From Toxonevra muliebris (taxonomy: Eukaryota; Arthropoda; Insecta; Diptera; Pallopteridae), in contig OY829326.1 in the NCBI GenBank assembly GCA_963691655.1, positions 91,939,235 to 92,003,234 of the forward strand: a DNA stretch of 64,000 nt, in the 5' to 3' direction. The translations under genes were made by a program, and so were the position numbers. The notes below the pieces were generated by a model. The model was given only the letters and a program-made list of their open reading frames with translations. It did no database searches and was not told the DNA's origin. Below, in pieces: positions 10,766 to 23,838 of this stretch (the first letter of the stretch is position 1; the number at the start of each line of letters is the position of its first letter).

Positions 10766-13299
10766 AGTGTACAAACACATCTCTTGATAGGCAATAGTAA
10801 AACCATCATTACATATTTATAAAAAAAATTGTAGTCTAGTCTAGTCAACAAGCGGTTTAGCTCAACTTATTACAACCTCAATTACTTTTAACAAACTGAT
10901 GCAATCACAAATTTTTTATTCGGAAATTAAATTTCTGTAATTTCCAAAAATAAAAAAAAATAAATAAAAAATATTGTTTTTGTTGTTGTTTTTATTAATA
11001 ATTAAAAATAATCCTTTATGGGCTCGTTTAGCAGCTTTGACAGAGTATATCTTTCGATCGACGTCGACCAGTGTATTCTAGCTACTATTATATGAAAACT
11101 GGAACTTAAGTCAAGCTATTAAAGCTGTTAAAAAAAACTGGCTGCTACTAGCCGCTATTCTTATTTTTACTGAAATGAAAACACTGAAATGAAAATATGG
11201 CAAAATAAGTTCAATTTACATATGCAGTAATGATTTTTTTGTTTTAACTTGAAAACAAATACAAAATGCTATATAAAACATTGGAAAATGAATTAAGAGG
11301 GAATGTTTTGTTTTTAAATCTTAGTGCAGTTCAATTTATGTTGTTATTTTTATGTACCTATTTTTATGTAAGAAATATTAGAAAAGGACGAAAAGTTGGA
11401 GGATTAATATATTAAAAACTAAAATAACTTTCGTTACATTTTTTTTTTGGAGGCTGAACATTAATAAAAAATGGATGGAAAGTTATTAAAAAAATTAAAA
11501 AATTTACACAATTACCAAAATATTGGTTCAACTAATCGAATTTCGTTTTTATCACATTTTTCGCCATATTATTAATTTAACATATTTCTCTTGTTCAAAG
11601 ACCTATTTTAGAATTTTCTTGGAAAAATTTTTTTAGAACATAATTACCCTCTATCTACCTTAATTATGGGTATTTTTGCTACATGGGTGAAAAATACTAA
11701 TAAATAGGGGTTAATGAATTCTAAAAAAAATATTTTTCACAAAATTTTATTATTGGTCTCTGAACACAGTATTCTTCTTAGACGTGATTTGGGATATTTT
11801 ACGAATTTTCTAATTTAAAGGCTTTTATCACGTTGTATGGCAACATCTCCAAATAAACGCCAACGTTCAACAATTCTTTTTAATTTTTCTTATTTGTGTC
11901 TTAAAATAATAACGTATACTAAAATTTAAGTTAAAAATTAGGAAAACTGTTTATATTTTTTCCCATTTTTTTTGTGGAGTCATTCCACGGCCGTTAGGAA
12001 CCATCGTAAAATTTTAGCTTCATATGGTACTTAACAAAATAGGACGTTTTGGCCACTTAACCTAATCTAATCTAGGGCGCCAAAGATCAAAGTCAAGCCT
12101 ACATTTTTTACGACAAATACCCGAAAACTGTTAAAACAATACATTTTTTTAATAATATATTCGAATGGGATTAACTGTTAGAAAAAAGCACCATTGACTT
12201 TGGAAGAAAATATACCGATGGAAAAATTATTGATGTCGTTTGAAGCAAGAAAGTGAAACCTTTCGTATTTTGACTCTCAGTGACTACCTTTTTCCCCCGA
12301 AGCCTGATGATAAGGTAAGTAAAATATTGTATTGGTCCCGCATATACCAAATGATAGGTTTTGGGCCTCCATAACGTGGATCTCAGACACGGTGATGGAA
12401 ATCTGAATATAGGGTCGCAGTCAGCGATGCCAAGTTATCCTTAAAAAATTATCCACTTAATTTTTTTTAATTTACTGTTGAACTGAGTACTTTTTTTGAA
12501 ATCGCTTGTGGAACCACAAAAAGAAAGATTTTAGTTTTATAAAAATTCTTCATTTTATTATTTAATACTGAATACTTAAAGATAGCGAATGATGAACAAT
12601 TATAGAAAATCAGTCTGCTCTAGGCAAAAGTTTTTACCGTAGTACTTCTCATGCTTACGTTACTTTACAGTGTTGTAAAATTAAAAAATACTAGAATTAT
12701 ATTTAAGTTTAGCAATTCACCACATCGCTCATTGTACAACAAAAATATTTTATAAAATTGGAAAAATGTTTCGATCAAACTGCAAATGATTTTCCAATCC
12801 CCAAAAATATTTTCATCAGAACTTGCAATGTTATAAATATTTGAATCTATGCAAGTAACGTATCAAAATATTGCGAGAAATATGTCATGCGTTTAAAACT
12901 TATGATGACAACAAGTTGAGTGAGAAAATAAAATATGTAAGTTCTATTTCTTGACGGATACCATATTCTCATAGTTGCAAGTTCAATTGTAGGGAAAATG
13001 TAAAAACTCATGCGAAATATAATAATAACCAAATTACTATTTCTTGTTTTCAGGATCCCCTGGCAACTTAAAAATAAAATTGACATTATACAAGTAAATA
13101 AATCCACGCAAATTCCAAAAAATCCCTTCATGATATTTAATGCAGCATGTTTCTGCAACATAGCAACATTTTTGCACGGTACGCATATCTTCTTCCAAAG
13201 CTTGTATGTTGCAAAGCTTTTACTTAAAAAAAAAAGTCTTATCCTGATGCCATAAAATTTAATCAAGTTTACATCGTTCCGAGAGAGTCTCAATGCACA
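10766..13299. other. Intron; degenerate relative of the 25121 element near 11650-11830
   Basis: No gene is seen. At about 11705-11770 the phrase GGGGTTAATGAATTC, then TTTTCACAAAATTTTATTATTGGTC, resembles the matching part of the elements at 25121 and 36507 (GGGTTAATACGTTC, then CATGAAATTTTATTATTGATC). I read this as a third, much older copy. The overlapping frames at 12847-13326 and 13010-13255 lie on opposite strands and look random. Confidence 0.45.
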
Positions 13300-14627
13300 T
13301 TTTTTGACATTTTGCTTTTCTGGCATTTTCGTAAACGCTTTTGCTTTTGACTTTTGTACACGTCATTTAAAAAAAATTCCAATGCCTCTTGCGTTGTAAA
13401 TGCGCGCGCACATATCAACTTCAAGAGGGAATGAGCATAAAAAAGGCGCCACAATTAAAAATTTGACAGTTGGAATGTGTAAAACAAAAACAATGCAACA
13501 TCTGTCAATTCAAAGGAGGCTCTCTCAAGAGCGAATCATATCCTTGGATGTTTGTATGTGTTTGCAGCAAAGTACAAAATTCCAATATATATTTATGCTG
13601 CTTTGCTCTTGGCACCATTAACACACTTTCTGTCACAACTCTGTCGTGGAAGGAAAAAAAGGATTTAGTTTACGTTGAAAATGCGAGCGTGACGCGTCGA
13701 AGAAACGGAAAAATCAAAATCACAACAAATAAAAGTGAAAGAGTGAATTAAACTAATAAAAAATTGGTTGAAAAAGCTGAAAATTATTGTTTACATGAAA
13801 TAAATATAACAAATAAAAATCGAATGCTATAGCATACATTTAGGTGCTTGGAAATAGATTTTAAACCCTCGAAAATGTCCTAAGAGGTACGCGCTCGTAG
13901 ACCGTGAATACGTGACATACCTAACAAGTGTTTGGTTCTTTTCCCCCGTAACAATTACAACAAATCGAAAAACATAAAACTTGTGGAAAAATCGTTCAAA
14001 AATATTAGCGTGCCCCTAAAAGTATGCTCTAGATAAAATAAATAACACACGTTCTATTATTTATACAAATAAATAACTTAAATGTAATACCTAAATTGTA
14101 ATTGTGCTCGGAAAGGTAACTTTTAAGCGTAGAAAAAAGTGAAAGTGTCCTACGCGTTCGTTCTGTTTCTTTGTTATTCCTTTTTCTAGTATTTGTTTTT
14201 CTATTGCATATACACAGGAGCACACACCCACGCGAAATTGTGACTAGCAGCAGCAGCACACAACAAGATAAAGAAAAACGCACACGTAGAAAAGAAAGTT
14301 AAATTTTTTGAATGAAATTTTGTGAGTGAATATTACTTCTTGCTTTTCTTGTGGAAATCGGAAATTTTATGCTGCAAAAATAACAACTGTAAAATTGCAA
14401 CTGAAATTGTCTTACAATTTAGTGTCTAAAAAATATATATTTGAATTTATTGTTTTTAAAAGAAAGTCTCAAAATTGCGGAATTTAAGCATGAGTCGTTT
14501 GAAAAAGGTGCGTAAATTTTTAAATACATAGTTATACTTACAATTTTCATGAATAAAAGATGTGCACAGTCAATGAACGGGCAAGCATAACATTGTTGCA
14601 TTTCATTCATTATTGATTGAGGGCAAG
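13300..14627 (+). other. Less decayed intronic stretch; possible alternative 5' exon
   Basis: This stretch is free of recognisable element ends and has the look of a fly 5' untranslated leader (AAGTGAAAGAGTGAATTAA, CAGCAGCAGCACACAACAAG). At 14490 an ATG opens MSRLKK, directly followed by GTGCGT, a possible donor. A very short first coding exon joined to a distant acceptor is conceivable for a large fly gene, but six codons cannot be tested by eye. I flag it only as a candidate; the alternative is chance. Confidence 0.2.
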
Positions 14628-14655
14628 TGTGAGTGTGTGTGTGAGTGTGTTTGTG
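14628..14655 (+). repeat. GT microsatellite
   Basis: GTGTGAGTGTGTGTGTGAG and following bases, an interrupted (GT)n. It creates a His/Thr run in the antisense frame, which is why a - strand open frame at 14419-14730 should not be read as a gene. Confidence 0.85.
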
Positions 14656-17600
14656 AAAACGAAATGAAGAAATATGAATGAAATTGAAAGTGTACTGTGT
14701 AGATTCAACAGTTTGTTGAGAATTGTGCATGCCAACTATCTGCCAGCAGCAAAATATTTTTTTTTAAAGCTTTTGATATGTATTACAAAATATCCGCTTT
14801 ATACTTAATTTTTAATAAAACAAGTATAAAGACTATATTATGAATATCTTTAACTCTTATTCTGCAGTCAGATTTTCCAATATGAGTTTTTCTCATAAAT
14901 GATAATTTTTTATTCTAGACATGAACATTTTCAAATTTAAACTTTTTATATAATTAATATTTGCGGTGGTTAGAATTTGAATAACAGTTTTACACACATA
15001 TAGCAAGACATAGCGGATAGTTCTCCTAAAGGGATATTAAATTTTCTCAAAGGAAATAAACTCATAAGAGAACTATAAAAACAATAAATTCTTTGATGGA
15101 TAACACAATAGGCCCTCCTTAAGAATCAAGTCTAATCTTTACATAGATATGAACAAAGTAAACTTTTAAAAAAATATTTTTCCCAAAAAATTGTTGGAAG
15201 TAGAATTACGTAATTAGAGTCAAAGTAGGTACGCCTTCAAAATGGCCAACTTCTTGTAGACCTATAAGTCTGCTATCAGCATTCGTTGTTCCTAGCTGAA
15301 TTGAACTAATCATCGCGATTAAATGTTTCATTCTGGGTTTAGACAAAGCAACTCAACGTTTGAGCAAACTCACAGAGACAATCATATGTTTTACAATGGA
15401 AAACAATAAATATTATCCAACAACCCGGAATTTTTGATAAATTCTTGAACAAAAGACTATTTTATAAACTAAAATTTTCCTCCTTTTTCCTGCTACTCAA
15501 TTCCGGCATATCATGGAAAAGCTAGATAAGGAAATGTTCTTGTTCTTATACTTTAAACGTTTTTACAGCAGATCTACCAATTTTAGCCAAAACTCTAATA
15601 AAGATATTCACAGATGGCACTGTGCTATTCATGTCTTTGCACTCTATTCGGCAACTATAGAAAAATTTGACCGATTTTAAATTTATATGTAAGATTTTTC
15701 GCATGCTAGCTTCGAAATTCCCATAAAAATACGTTCAATATCTTATTTCAAAAATAATGACTATTTATTACTATTTCCAATGGTTGCTTGGAAACATAAT
15801 TTCATAATTTAAGATTATGACTAATTGCTAAAAAATAGGGGAGTCTCTGAAAATTAACCCATATCGTCATATCCAATTTTGATAATTTTCAAAACATTAT
15901 TTCCATACTTATGTCTTCAATAAGGAATTTTAGTACTGAAAAAAGTGAAAAAAAGTTCTTTCTGAATTTTAGGGAGTGTAGTAATTTTTGGCTTACCCCG
16001 AGAGAATAAGATGCAAAAAAATCAAAATATTTCTACGCCATGTAATGAGCAATAAGTATTCCCTGGAATTAAATGTATTAAACACAATATTTTAGAAATT
16101 ATTATAAGTTAAAAACAGAGGAATGTAGAAAATATGAAGTTTTGTGGAATTTTTATTTTATTTTTTAAGTTTGGTTAGCTGTAGCCTCTCAAAAATATGC
16201 AAGGATCCGTAAAGTTATAATTTCTGTATCTTGGTGGATTTCTCATTTCAATGCAAAATAATTAGTTTTTTTTATTAATTTTTTATTGATTTTCAAAACC
16301 ACCTTCCAAAAAAGTAAATCTGTTTACCTGGCATTGCAGTCACGTGAAATACAATATTTAAAAATTATCTAAATTCAATTTTAATGTTAGTATATATAGA
16401 AATGTTAAACAGTGATTATTTTTTGAAAAAACTCATAAATGTATTTTTGACGAATTTTCAAAATTGCTGTCAGATTAATCTAACGTTGGGATGACAATTT
16501 TGTTAATTCAAAAATTAGTCAATATTCATATATGTTTTCATTTGAAAAGGTGAGTACATAAACAAATTTTTTTGACAGTAAAATAATAAATAACTACAGA
16601 TTTATTAGTTTATTTTATGATCGTCTTGCAGCTGTAGTCTTCAATCTGCGGGAAAGATCCAGCTTCTAATTCTTGGCTGAAACAAAAAAATAAAAAAATG
16701 TTGAATGGTAAAATATTTTTTTTCTGGGTGAACTAAAAAAAAAATAGAAAAAATCATGAATTCATAATTTTTCTCGGGTTTCTAGTTTTTTAGCTATCGC
16801 GCCCTTCAATTTAGAAAATTCGTTAAAATAAAAACTGTAAAAACGCATTTCAAAGTTTTCAATTGGCTGGAATTGGTTCCTGGAACTTTGTAAATATGTT
16901 CTAGAATAGAATGTCTAGTGAAAAAAACAACTAAACTTTTTTCAGTGTTATACTAAAAACATAGAGAAATTGCGTTTCAAATTTTTCCTAAACTGGATCA
17001 CGATTTATAATATCTTGGTTAAAGAGCAAAAGGCTGACAATATATCCCTCAGGGCACATTGCCCTTTGAGGTAGCTTTTTTTAGTTAAAAATCAATGTAA
17101 CCAAATGATAGTTTTCATTTTTCAGTTAAGATTTGTATCTAACTATCGACAAAGAAAACATCTGTCAGTTAAATTAGCTTTTTGGTATCTGAAACGATGA
17201 ATATTAATGGCAGCACAGACAGCGGCTGAAGAGGTTGGTCACCCCAGTGGCCAATGGACATGTAAGGGTGCTTCCGAAACATAAAATTCGTTAAGAGTAT
17301 GCACGGTATTGGTAAATATTTAATATCAACAATGTATCAGGGCAAAAGACTACCATAAATATATGGATTAATTGTCGGAGTCATATTTACAAAATTAAAT
17401 TATTTAAAGATCCAAAATCCAAAAAATAGGCAAAATTAAATAGAGGATTAAGTTTTCTTTTAAATATATCGATATCACTTTAAAAATATTAACAATTTAA
17501 TGGCATAATTACTTTTTAGGCTGGCTTTTCGAGCGATCTCCCATTGTCTGTCACCTGTAAAATTATGCAAATGCACTTTATAAACAGAAGGTTCATTCTC

Positions 17601-18114
17601 AAGGAAGGTTCGTTCAGGAGGAGCCATAAGACTTCCTAAGTCGAAACAAACCACTCTTGCTGTCACGAGGGCCTGGCCCTTAACACTTTTTCGGCTGTAA
17701 TTTTTTCATTAACAAATTTGTTTTTAATGTTAATAATTGATACATTTTAAAACCTTTCCTGTAACATGGTTGCTTTTAACCAAAGTCTTTATAACAGGAC
17801 GGCTTAAGCATAATGCGATTTCAAAATCACTCAAAAGCAAAATTTTTTCACCGGGTACATGAAAAGATGTTTACACATCGAAAATTTTTATTGGACAATC
17901 AAACAATTGCTTGCATAACCGCCGCATAATGAATAAGTGATGTCTAATAGAATAAGAAAATGCTATAAATTTTGTTGTAGAAACTAATAGTCTTTTACTG
18001 CTTTAAGTATTCATCACAGCTTTAGCTGCAAAAGCAAAAACTCGAAAAGTAAACAAAAATTGTTCCTTTTTTCATAGATATTCATTGGACTTTACTTTTC
18101 TTGCCATATTATTT
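14656..18114. other. Intron, no gene seen
   Basis: AT-rich and without recognised domains. A small hairpin, CCTCAGGGCA / TGCCCTTTGAGG, sits at about 17047-17072. A - strand frame at 17475-17666 (63 codons) has no family that I know. Confidence 0.5.
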
Positions 18115-18176
18115 CTGGGGGGCCTGGAGCCAGCTGGGGTGGGCCGTGCCCCCAGGCCCCTACCTAGTTACGCCAA
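18115..18176. mobile_element. GC-rich end of an unidentified DNA transposon
   Basis: A sharp GC-rich island in AT-rich DNA. It contains a perfect 9-bp inverted pair, GGGGCCTGG and CCAGGCCCC, about 25 bp apart. It ends, read on the - strand, with CATTGGCGTAACTAGG, a form common at the termini of insect DNA transposons. I could not find its partner end, so only one terminus is supported. Confidence 0.4.
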
Positions 18177-19195
18177 TGATCAGCGTTGAACTTGATTTCC
18201 AGTGATACAATTTTTATTATGCTTTCCGTGCACAAATATTTTACCTTTATAATAAATACGCTTTCAAATTTTTATTTGAAAAGCAGAAATTTGAGACGTT
18301 GAGCAGGAGAGAAGAAAATGTACTCCAAATTCAGGAAATTCCTGCTCATTCTAGTACGGATGGCCACCCTACACATGTATTAACATACAAAATATCAAAT
18401 GTCAAATACTTACTACCTATGCACTATGGTCCCTGTAACCATATTTTATGGCTAAAATCAACTTTTTTTAAATACCGATTTCCAAAATTTATTTTTTACC
18501 TCCAGTGATGCAAGTTGCATATTTTGTTTTTGCTTGAAATGCTAAACCGATATTTATTTTGCATATGTATTTTTTTATACCAGTGGATTTAATAAAAAAT
18601 AAAAAAAGGGATTAAAATTTAAGATTACTTATTACTTACTTATTTATTCCAGCAATATAAACTTTCATTTAGTGAAAAAAACTGTACAAAGTATACTCCA
18701 ATTTGGGTAAAAATTTCCCGCTTTATCTACAACTGCAAAAAAATGATTACGTTTAGTTTACTTCATACTTTGTAAATCTTAACCCATTAATGTCAGCACC
18801 TAGATTCCATTGAACGAATTTTCAGTTATAAACTCAAAAAACAGTTTACAAATATTTAACCTTTACGAAAGTACTTGCATGATTTAAAACAGCAATTTTA
18901 TCTCAATTTAGTTTTAAATCAGGCAAATATTTTAATACCTACTATTTTTCACAATTACAAATTTTGAGAAAAATCTGTATGAGGTTATAAATCTCTATGG
19001 CGCTATTAGAAATTATTTTATGCTTTTTAGTCCGTTTTAAAAACGTGGTATATTAACATTTTTTTTTTATTTAAATTATTATTTTCTACTTTTCACTCTT
19101 GTTTGTGTGTTGCACTGTGTGATCAATAACCACCAAATAAGAAAAGCAGCATAGTTTTATTTTTTTTGAAATAATATAACATAAAAAGAATTTGT

Positions 19196-19666
19196 TTTGG
19201 CCTGGCATTATCAATGTGGAACACAACACCTTTTCTGTTGGCCAATTTTGGTCGCTCTTTCTTGATTCCTTCGTTCAAATGGTTGTGTTATGAGCTGTGG
19301 AGCTCAGAATTGACTGTTAGGCCAGGTTGTAGCAGCCCATAATAAACGATTCCCTTCCAATCCCACAAAACACTCAACATAACCTTTTTTGCCATCAATC
19401 CAGGCTTTGAAGTCATTTGTGGAGGGTCACCGGCCTCTGACCATGATTTTTTCGTTTAATATTCTCGTATTTAATCCAACATCGAGCATCTTTGAGTAGC
19501 CAGCCTTTTTTAAATGATTCCAAACTATCATGTGGTTGATGTTTAGTACCTCCGCTATCTCCTGACAGCTTGGGTGCTGGTCTTGCTCCATCAGTTGCAA
19601 AATTTCATCGACTTTTTCAGTGACTGGCCAGAGCGAGGTGCATCTTTGACATCAAAATTTCCAGAC
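19196..19666 (-). pseudogene. mariner transposase fragment
   Basis: Read on the - strand, successive frames give DVKDAPRSG, then VDEILQLMEQDQHPSCQEIA and VLNINHMIVWNHLKKAGY (the helix-turn-helix region), then KKVMLSVLWDWKGIVYYGLL (first catalytic Asp in WDW), and finally KKERPKLANRKGVVFHIDNARP (second catalytic Asp in HIDN). These blocks are characteristic of mariner DD34D transposases. There are frameshifts, at least one stop, and an internal deletion between the DNA-binding and catalytic parts. The sequence breaks off just after HIDNARPK, so the third Asp and the 3' terminal repeat are missing. It is joined directly to a hAT fragment. It cannot be functional. Confidence 0.85.
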
Positions 19667-20424
19667 AACGTTTTACTGTGCCATTCGACAGCAAAATAGT
19701 ACTTAATTTCCTTTTGCTTTCCTCACCTAGTATTATGTTGGACGCAGCAAGCAGGCACGGCTTAATTAGAGTTACTCCAATTGAGTGTGCTTTTTTATTT
19801 TTGGCAATAAGTAATGACAGTTCAAAAAGTGCTTCAACAGCCTTCTCCGATCCAAGTTTAAAGCTAGCGAACGAATCCATTTTATTCTTTTTAAAAAATT
19901 CTGCTTCATAACGAAAAATTCCCTATTTTTTTCTTTCAATTCAGGGTGGTTTGTATTCAAATGGTGCTCCAAACGTACTGGTTACATTGCGTCGTTACTA
20001 AGAGTTTGGTGGCAAATGACGCATTGTGGTAGGCTGTAATTTTTCTATAATACGTAAAGCCGTATTTTATGTAATCTTCGTTGTATAATCGTTTTTTAAA
20101 GTTCGTTTCGACATTTTGCAGTTATTTGAAAGGACTTGAAAACTTATTACGAAAATACAAACCAAAACAAAAGATAAAGAACAGATATGAAATAAAAGTG
20201 TAACAACCTTAAAAATTAGTACAGTGTCGCATTTTCGCGGATACGTTAAAAATTAAGACGTGTATATTTTTCCATTAAGAAAAATGAAATTATTTTGTTA
20301 TATGCAAAATATTAGGATTCTAGTACATTAGAGTACAAATATGCTTTAATTGAAATGTCTCCACTCCCCCCTAAAAACCTGTCTTCTCTCGCAGGGGGCG
20401 CGACCCACCATTTGAGAACCACTG
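19667..20424 (-). pseudogene. hAT transposon 5' half with BED-finger transposase fragment
   Basis: On the - strand the element opens at 20424 with CAGTGGTTCTCAAATGGTGG, a classic hAT terminal repeat. About 310 bp later an ATG near 20114 starts MSKR. One or two frameshifts on, the reading gives YNEDYIKYGFTYYRK, then CVICHQTLSNDAM and LEHHLNTNHPELKEKN, a BED zinc finger (C-x2-C ... H-x4-H). Next come KKAHSIGVTLIKPC and KLSTILLSNGTVKRCLE, typical of the ZBED5-like hAT group. Coding sequence stops at the junction with the mariner fragment, so the catalytic core and the other terminus are gone. Confidence 0.8.
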
Positions 20425-22264
20425 TTCTATAGGAGAAAATAGCAAAGTTATTATTGACCTCTTATGAAAAAAACTGGATTTTACTGGGCTATGATGGCAG
20501 TACCTTACACATCATAGCTAAGTATTAACCTTTTCGCGAAAAAGTAAACAAATGAGCTCTTAAGTTTTTGTTTATTACTCAATTTTTTTAATTCATTGTA
20601 ATTATTTTTCTCAAATTCTTATACAATTTGAAAAAAAAAGGATTGATGCAATTCTCTTAATTTCATTAGAATTTAAAATAAAAAAGCAAAATATAATAAA
20701 AAATTAAAAAAATGGAAAAACTTAAAAAAATAAGGTTTTGGACAGCGAGGATGTTAAACCGGCAACCAGTGTTGCACTGTATAATTAGCTCATTCCTTAG
20801 AGTATAAACTATTTAAGATTATAAGCATAAATATTTGAAAAGCCTGAGGCTTAGTTTGTTATATTTATATTTATATTTATATTATATTTTATTTAATATG
20901 TTTGCTCAAACATAATAATGGACAAATTTCTGAAAGTGGCGACTCTGGATATGGAACTACAATTCTGAACAATTCAAACGAATCGCAGCCGTCAGGAAAC
21001 TGTACTTGCAATATTGGTTATAAAATTTCGCGAATGAAACAGAAACTTAGAAAAAGTAACTTTTGCGTAGTCTACTTTGAATTTGTAGGCATAAATTGTC
21101 TTCTTATTACCATACTTCAAATTTTATTTGCTATTCAAATTTTACTTTAAAAAAACTAAATCCAATAACTATGAAAAATCAAAAAAAAAAAATCTTTTCT
21201 AAAAAGTACAAGCTTAAAAATTCTGTGGCCACAAGCAATAATCGCTTTAGTCGACTTTAAACAAAACTCAGTTATAATGCTAAAGTATTCTTATTATTCC
21301 AATACATGTATGTAAAATCCTCGAAATTTTATGTTTTTTAAGACAAAAGTTGTAAGAAATGAAACGTATTTACTAACGTAGCGTGGCAACCAATATTATT
21401 AACTTCTGCCCATGTTTACTCGTTGCTAACCACCTAAATTTTTGCTTCTATTAAAAAAACTACGAACTTTTTGGTAAACATTTGTACCTAAAATAAATAC
21501 TACTATCCTGTGCAAAAAATTATTGACCCGGGTAAAGCATTTTGGGGTGACTATAAAATTTCTAATTTTTCATGTTTTTTTTCGTGGTCACAATTACTTT
21601 GCAGCGTCGCCGTTATGAGACTAAAGTTGCAATTTGCAACCTTTTTGTCTGTTTGGAGACTTTGACACGACTTTTCGAAAATACCCGAAATTTGAGATTT
21701 TTACAGAATCCTTGCAAATTCTGAGACCTTTTTGCAAAAAATGTGAAAAATTCATTGCATTTAACTTGAAAGTTCACAACACTAATTACATACATACTTT
21801 TCAGTTGCAACACTGTCGTTTTAACAGATTTTTTACAAATTTGCTTCTATTTTCAAATTTGCCACACTGACCTACGGAAAATTGTTTGGCCAATTAAAAG
21901 TTCAGAAATGATTAATACTAAAAAATGCTAGGGTTACATAAACTAGCAGACTTTCTCGAGTCTGCGATTTTTTAGATTTATTTTTTTTTTTTTAAATAGA
22001 CCGGTAATCGTTAGATTTTGGGAATAATTATATATATATATGAATTGTCCAGCTTATCTGAAAGGAATTCTGCTATTCGTTCACCAACCGCAAAGAACAC
22101 TATCAGAAGCTGTAAGAGAGGGATCTAAGCGATTCAAACTTGTGGAGACCGCTACTCTATCTGCAAAAGTGAAGCAAATGAAAGAGATGTATTATCAGCT
22201 CCAAACAAGGCAAGGACCATCGAGCAAATGATGCTATTTGAGCCTTTTGCAAAAAACATTTTGC
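20425..22264. other. Intron or old element interior, no gene identified
   Basis: It contains a TTATAT-type simple repeat near 20855-20890 and two short + frames (20902-21150, 22040-22231). The second reads LVETATLSAKVKQMKEMY and precedes an orphan TTAA end, so it may be a relic of an element protein, but I cannot assign it. The hairpin GTTGCAATTTGCAAC lies at about 21625-21639. Confidence 0.4.
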
Positions 22265-22546
22265 TTCACCAATGATCGAAATTGAAATTTAATTTTTACC
22301 GTTGACGATCATTGGTACAAAGAGGTCCCAAAGAAGAAGGGGATGAAAAAATTAAGATTTTTCGACTTTGGGGAGGTCTGGTAGGCAAAGGGATGAATTT
22401 ACCCTCAAAAATTAGGTACTCTCTGAAAGCCATATTCATTCCCTATTAAATGATACCTTGTTTAGGAAAATCAATTCTATAGTTATTGCAGAAAAATGTT
22501 AAAGGTAGAAGGGTCGCCGGTATTCCATTAATCGTCAAAGGGTTAA
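22265..22546. mobile_element. Right end of a TTAA element, partner not found
   Basis: The text ATTAATCGTCAAAGGGTTAA ending at 22546 has the form of a piggyBac-like right terminus. Inverted copies of a related word lie at 22268-22320 (ACCAATGATCG and CGATCATTGGT). No matching left terminus was seen, so this is a partial element. Confidence 0.4.
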
Positions 22547-23519
22547 GAGAAGAAAATAATAATGGACTGATTTTGGGACACAAACAATCTGCAGATATTG
22601 GAAAATTGATAAATTAATAAATTGATAAATATCGCCCAGGATATTCTGAAACATAATGGCTTTCCGATATAGATACACCCCAAAAAATTTAGTAGAAATC
22701 GAAAACAAATTCATAGCCCTTACCATATTTAATAGTAAGAAGCAGACACTGATTTTTGGCAGTCCCCGTTTACTTGCAATATTTGATAGCTTAATCGAGT
22801 CCAAAAGAGTGGTTTTAGTGTTTTTAGATTTACAATCACCCTTTTATTTATTACATTGTTTCGATTTCCCTAATATTGGACTCTTTTTTTTTGTACGCCA
22901 AGGTGAGTCAAGGAGAGGATCAAAACTTATGATTTATATTAATATTTACTTTCATCTTTGTTCCTTTTTTATTTCATAAAAATATTCTCAAGCTTGCCGT
23001 CTTTAAACATAAAAGTTGCGTATTGTTTTATATCATTTACCAACCAGTACCCAATCACAAAAAAATTACAAAAACTGGTCAGAACGGCAAGTCAAGGAAT
23101 TGTCGAATTGATCCCTTTCACGATAAAAAAAATGCATTGGAATCGACACTGAATAATATTTAGTTGAAAAAATTAAAATTGATTATTCAGTGAATTTTTT
23201 GTCATTGTCAGGCATTTTCTTAGGATCAAAGAAACTTAGAAGCAAAAGTTGTTCCCAAAACTTTGAGACATTTATTCACTTTGCTCTGAGCATTAATGGG
23301 TTAAAGTTATAGCAGTCAGATTCATACAAATATGGCACTGGCCTACTGAAAATTAAACACATAGTTGAATATACTTACCTTCCCGAATTCAGATTATCTA
23401 ATACCCAAACTAAAACATGAGATGAAATGCGGGCCCAGAATGAACTACAGGATCAGTGCAGGAATCTTGTGAGAAAACCTCGTATTGTTTAATCAATCTA
23501 CTTGACCATGCCTGTTCTC

Positions 23520-23745
23520 ACGTAATGACTGCCTGCTGAACAGCCACGGGTCACTGGACAATAGAGGAAATGCAACAAACCTCGTGTCTCACTAAACACA
23601 CATTGCAGGCACTGAAAGAGCTTTAAAAAGAAAGAAACTCTCTCCAAACTAAACATATTCTATAAATCCTTCCTGGACAACTTAATCTAAATTTTTTGAA
23701 TTGAGCTTAGAAAGTTTCTCCAATTTCTAGATAAACGACATAAAA
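23520..23745 (+). pseudogene. Decayed C-terminal end of a non-LTR retrotransposon
   Basis: Across shifted frames on the + strand I read TGHWTI, then HIAGTERALKRKKL and SFLDNLNLI-like text. This resembles the segment after the RNase H of jockey/I-type LINE proteins, where a TGH(W/C) motif precedes a Cys/His knuckle and a KYLG..FFDNL block. No frame is open for long and the zinc residues are mostly lost. This is a pattern match from memory, so confidence is low. Confidence 0.35.
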
Positions 23746-23838
23746 GTTTATTGAACAAATTTTGGATTTTCAATCGATTTGGTAAATCGGTTAAGCTTTA
23801 TACCTGACTGAAGTTTTTTCATATTAATTTATCTCTTT

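Larger units (their letters stand above)
18779..23304. mobile_element. Possible outer TTAA element, 4.5 kb, containing other insertions
   Basis: TTAACCCATTAATG at 18779 and its exact inverse CATTAATGGGTTAA ending at 23304 share 14 bp, then diverge. If they are two ends of one insertion, it is of autonomous piggyBac size and has been broken by the mariner and hAT fragments inside. Because several families in this window start TTAACCCATTAA, the pair may equally be two unrelated ends. I found no piggyBac transposase inside. Confidence 0.3.

Noticed and set aside
12847..13326. 159-codon - strand frame overlapping an 81-codon + frame
   Set aside because: Both are AT-driven, rich in Phe/Ile/Lys, with no domain and no splice sites.
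22656..23152. Adjoining + frames that vaguely resemble a piggyBac transposase strand
   Set aside because: I tried to align the FTNQYPITKKLQK text to piggyBac blocks, but the match is too weak and no catalytic Asp is placed.
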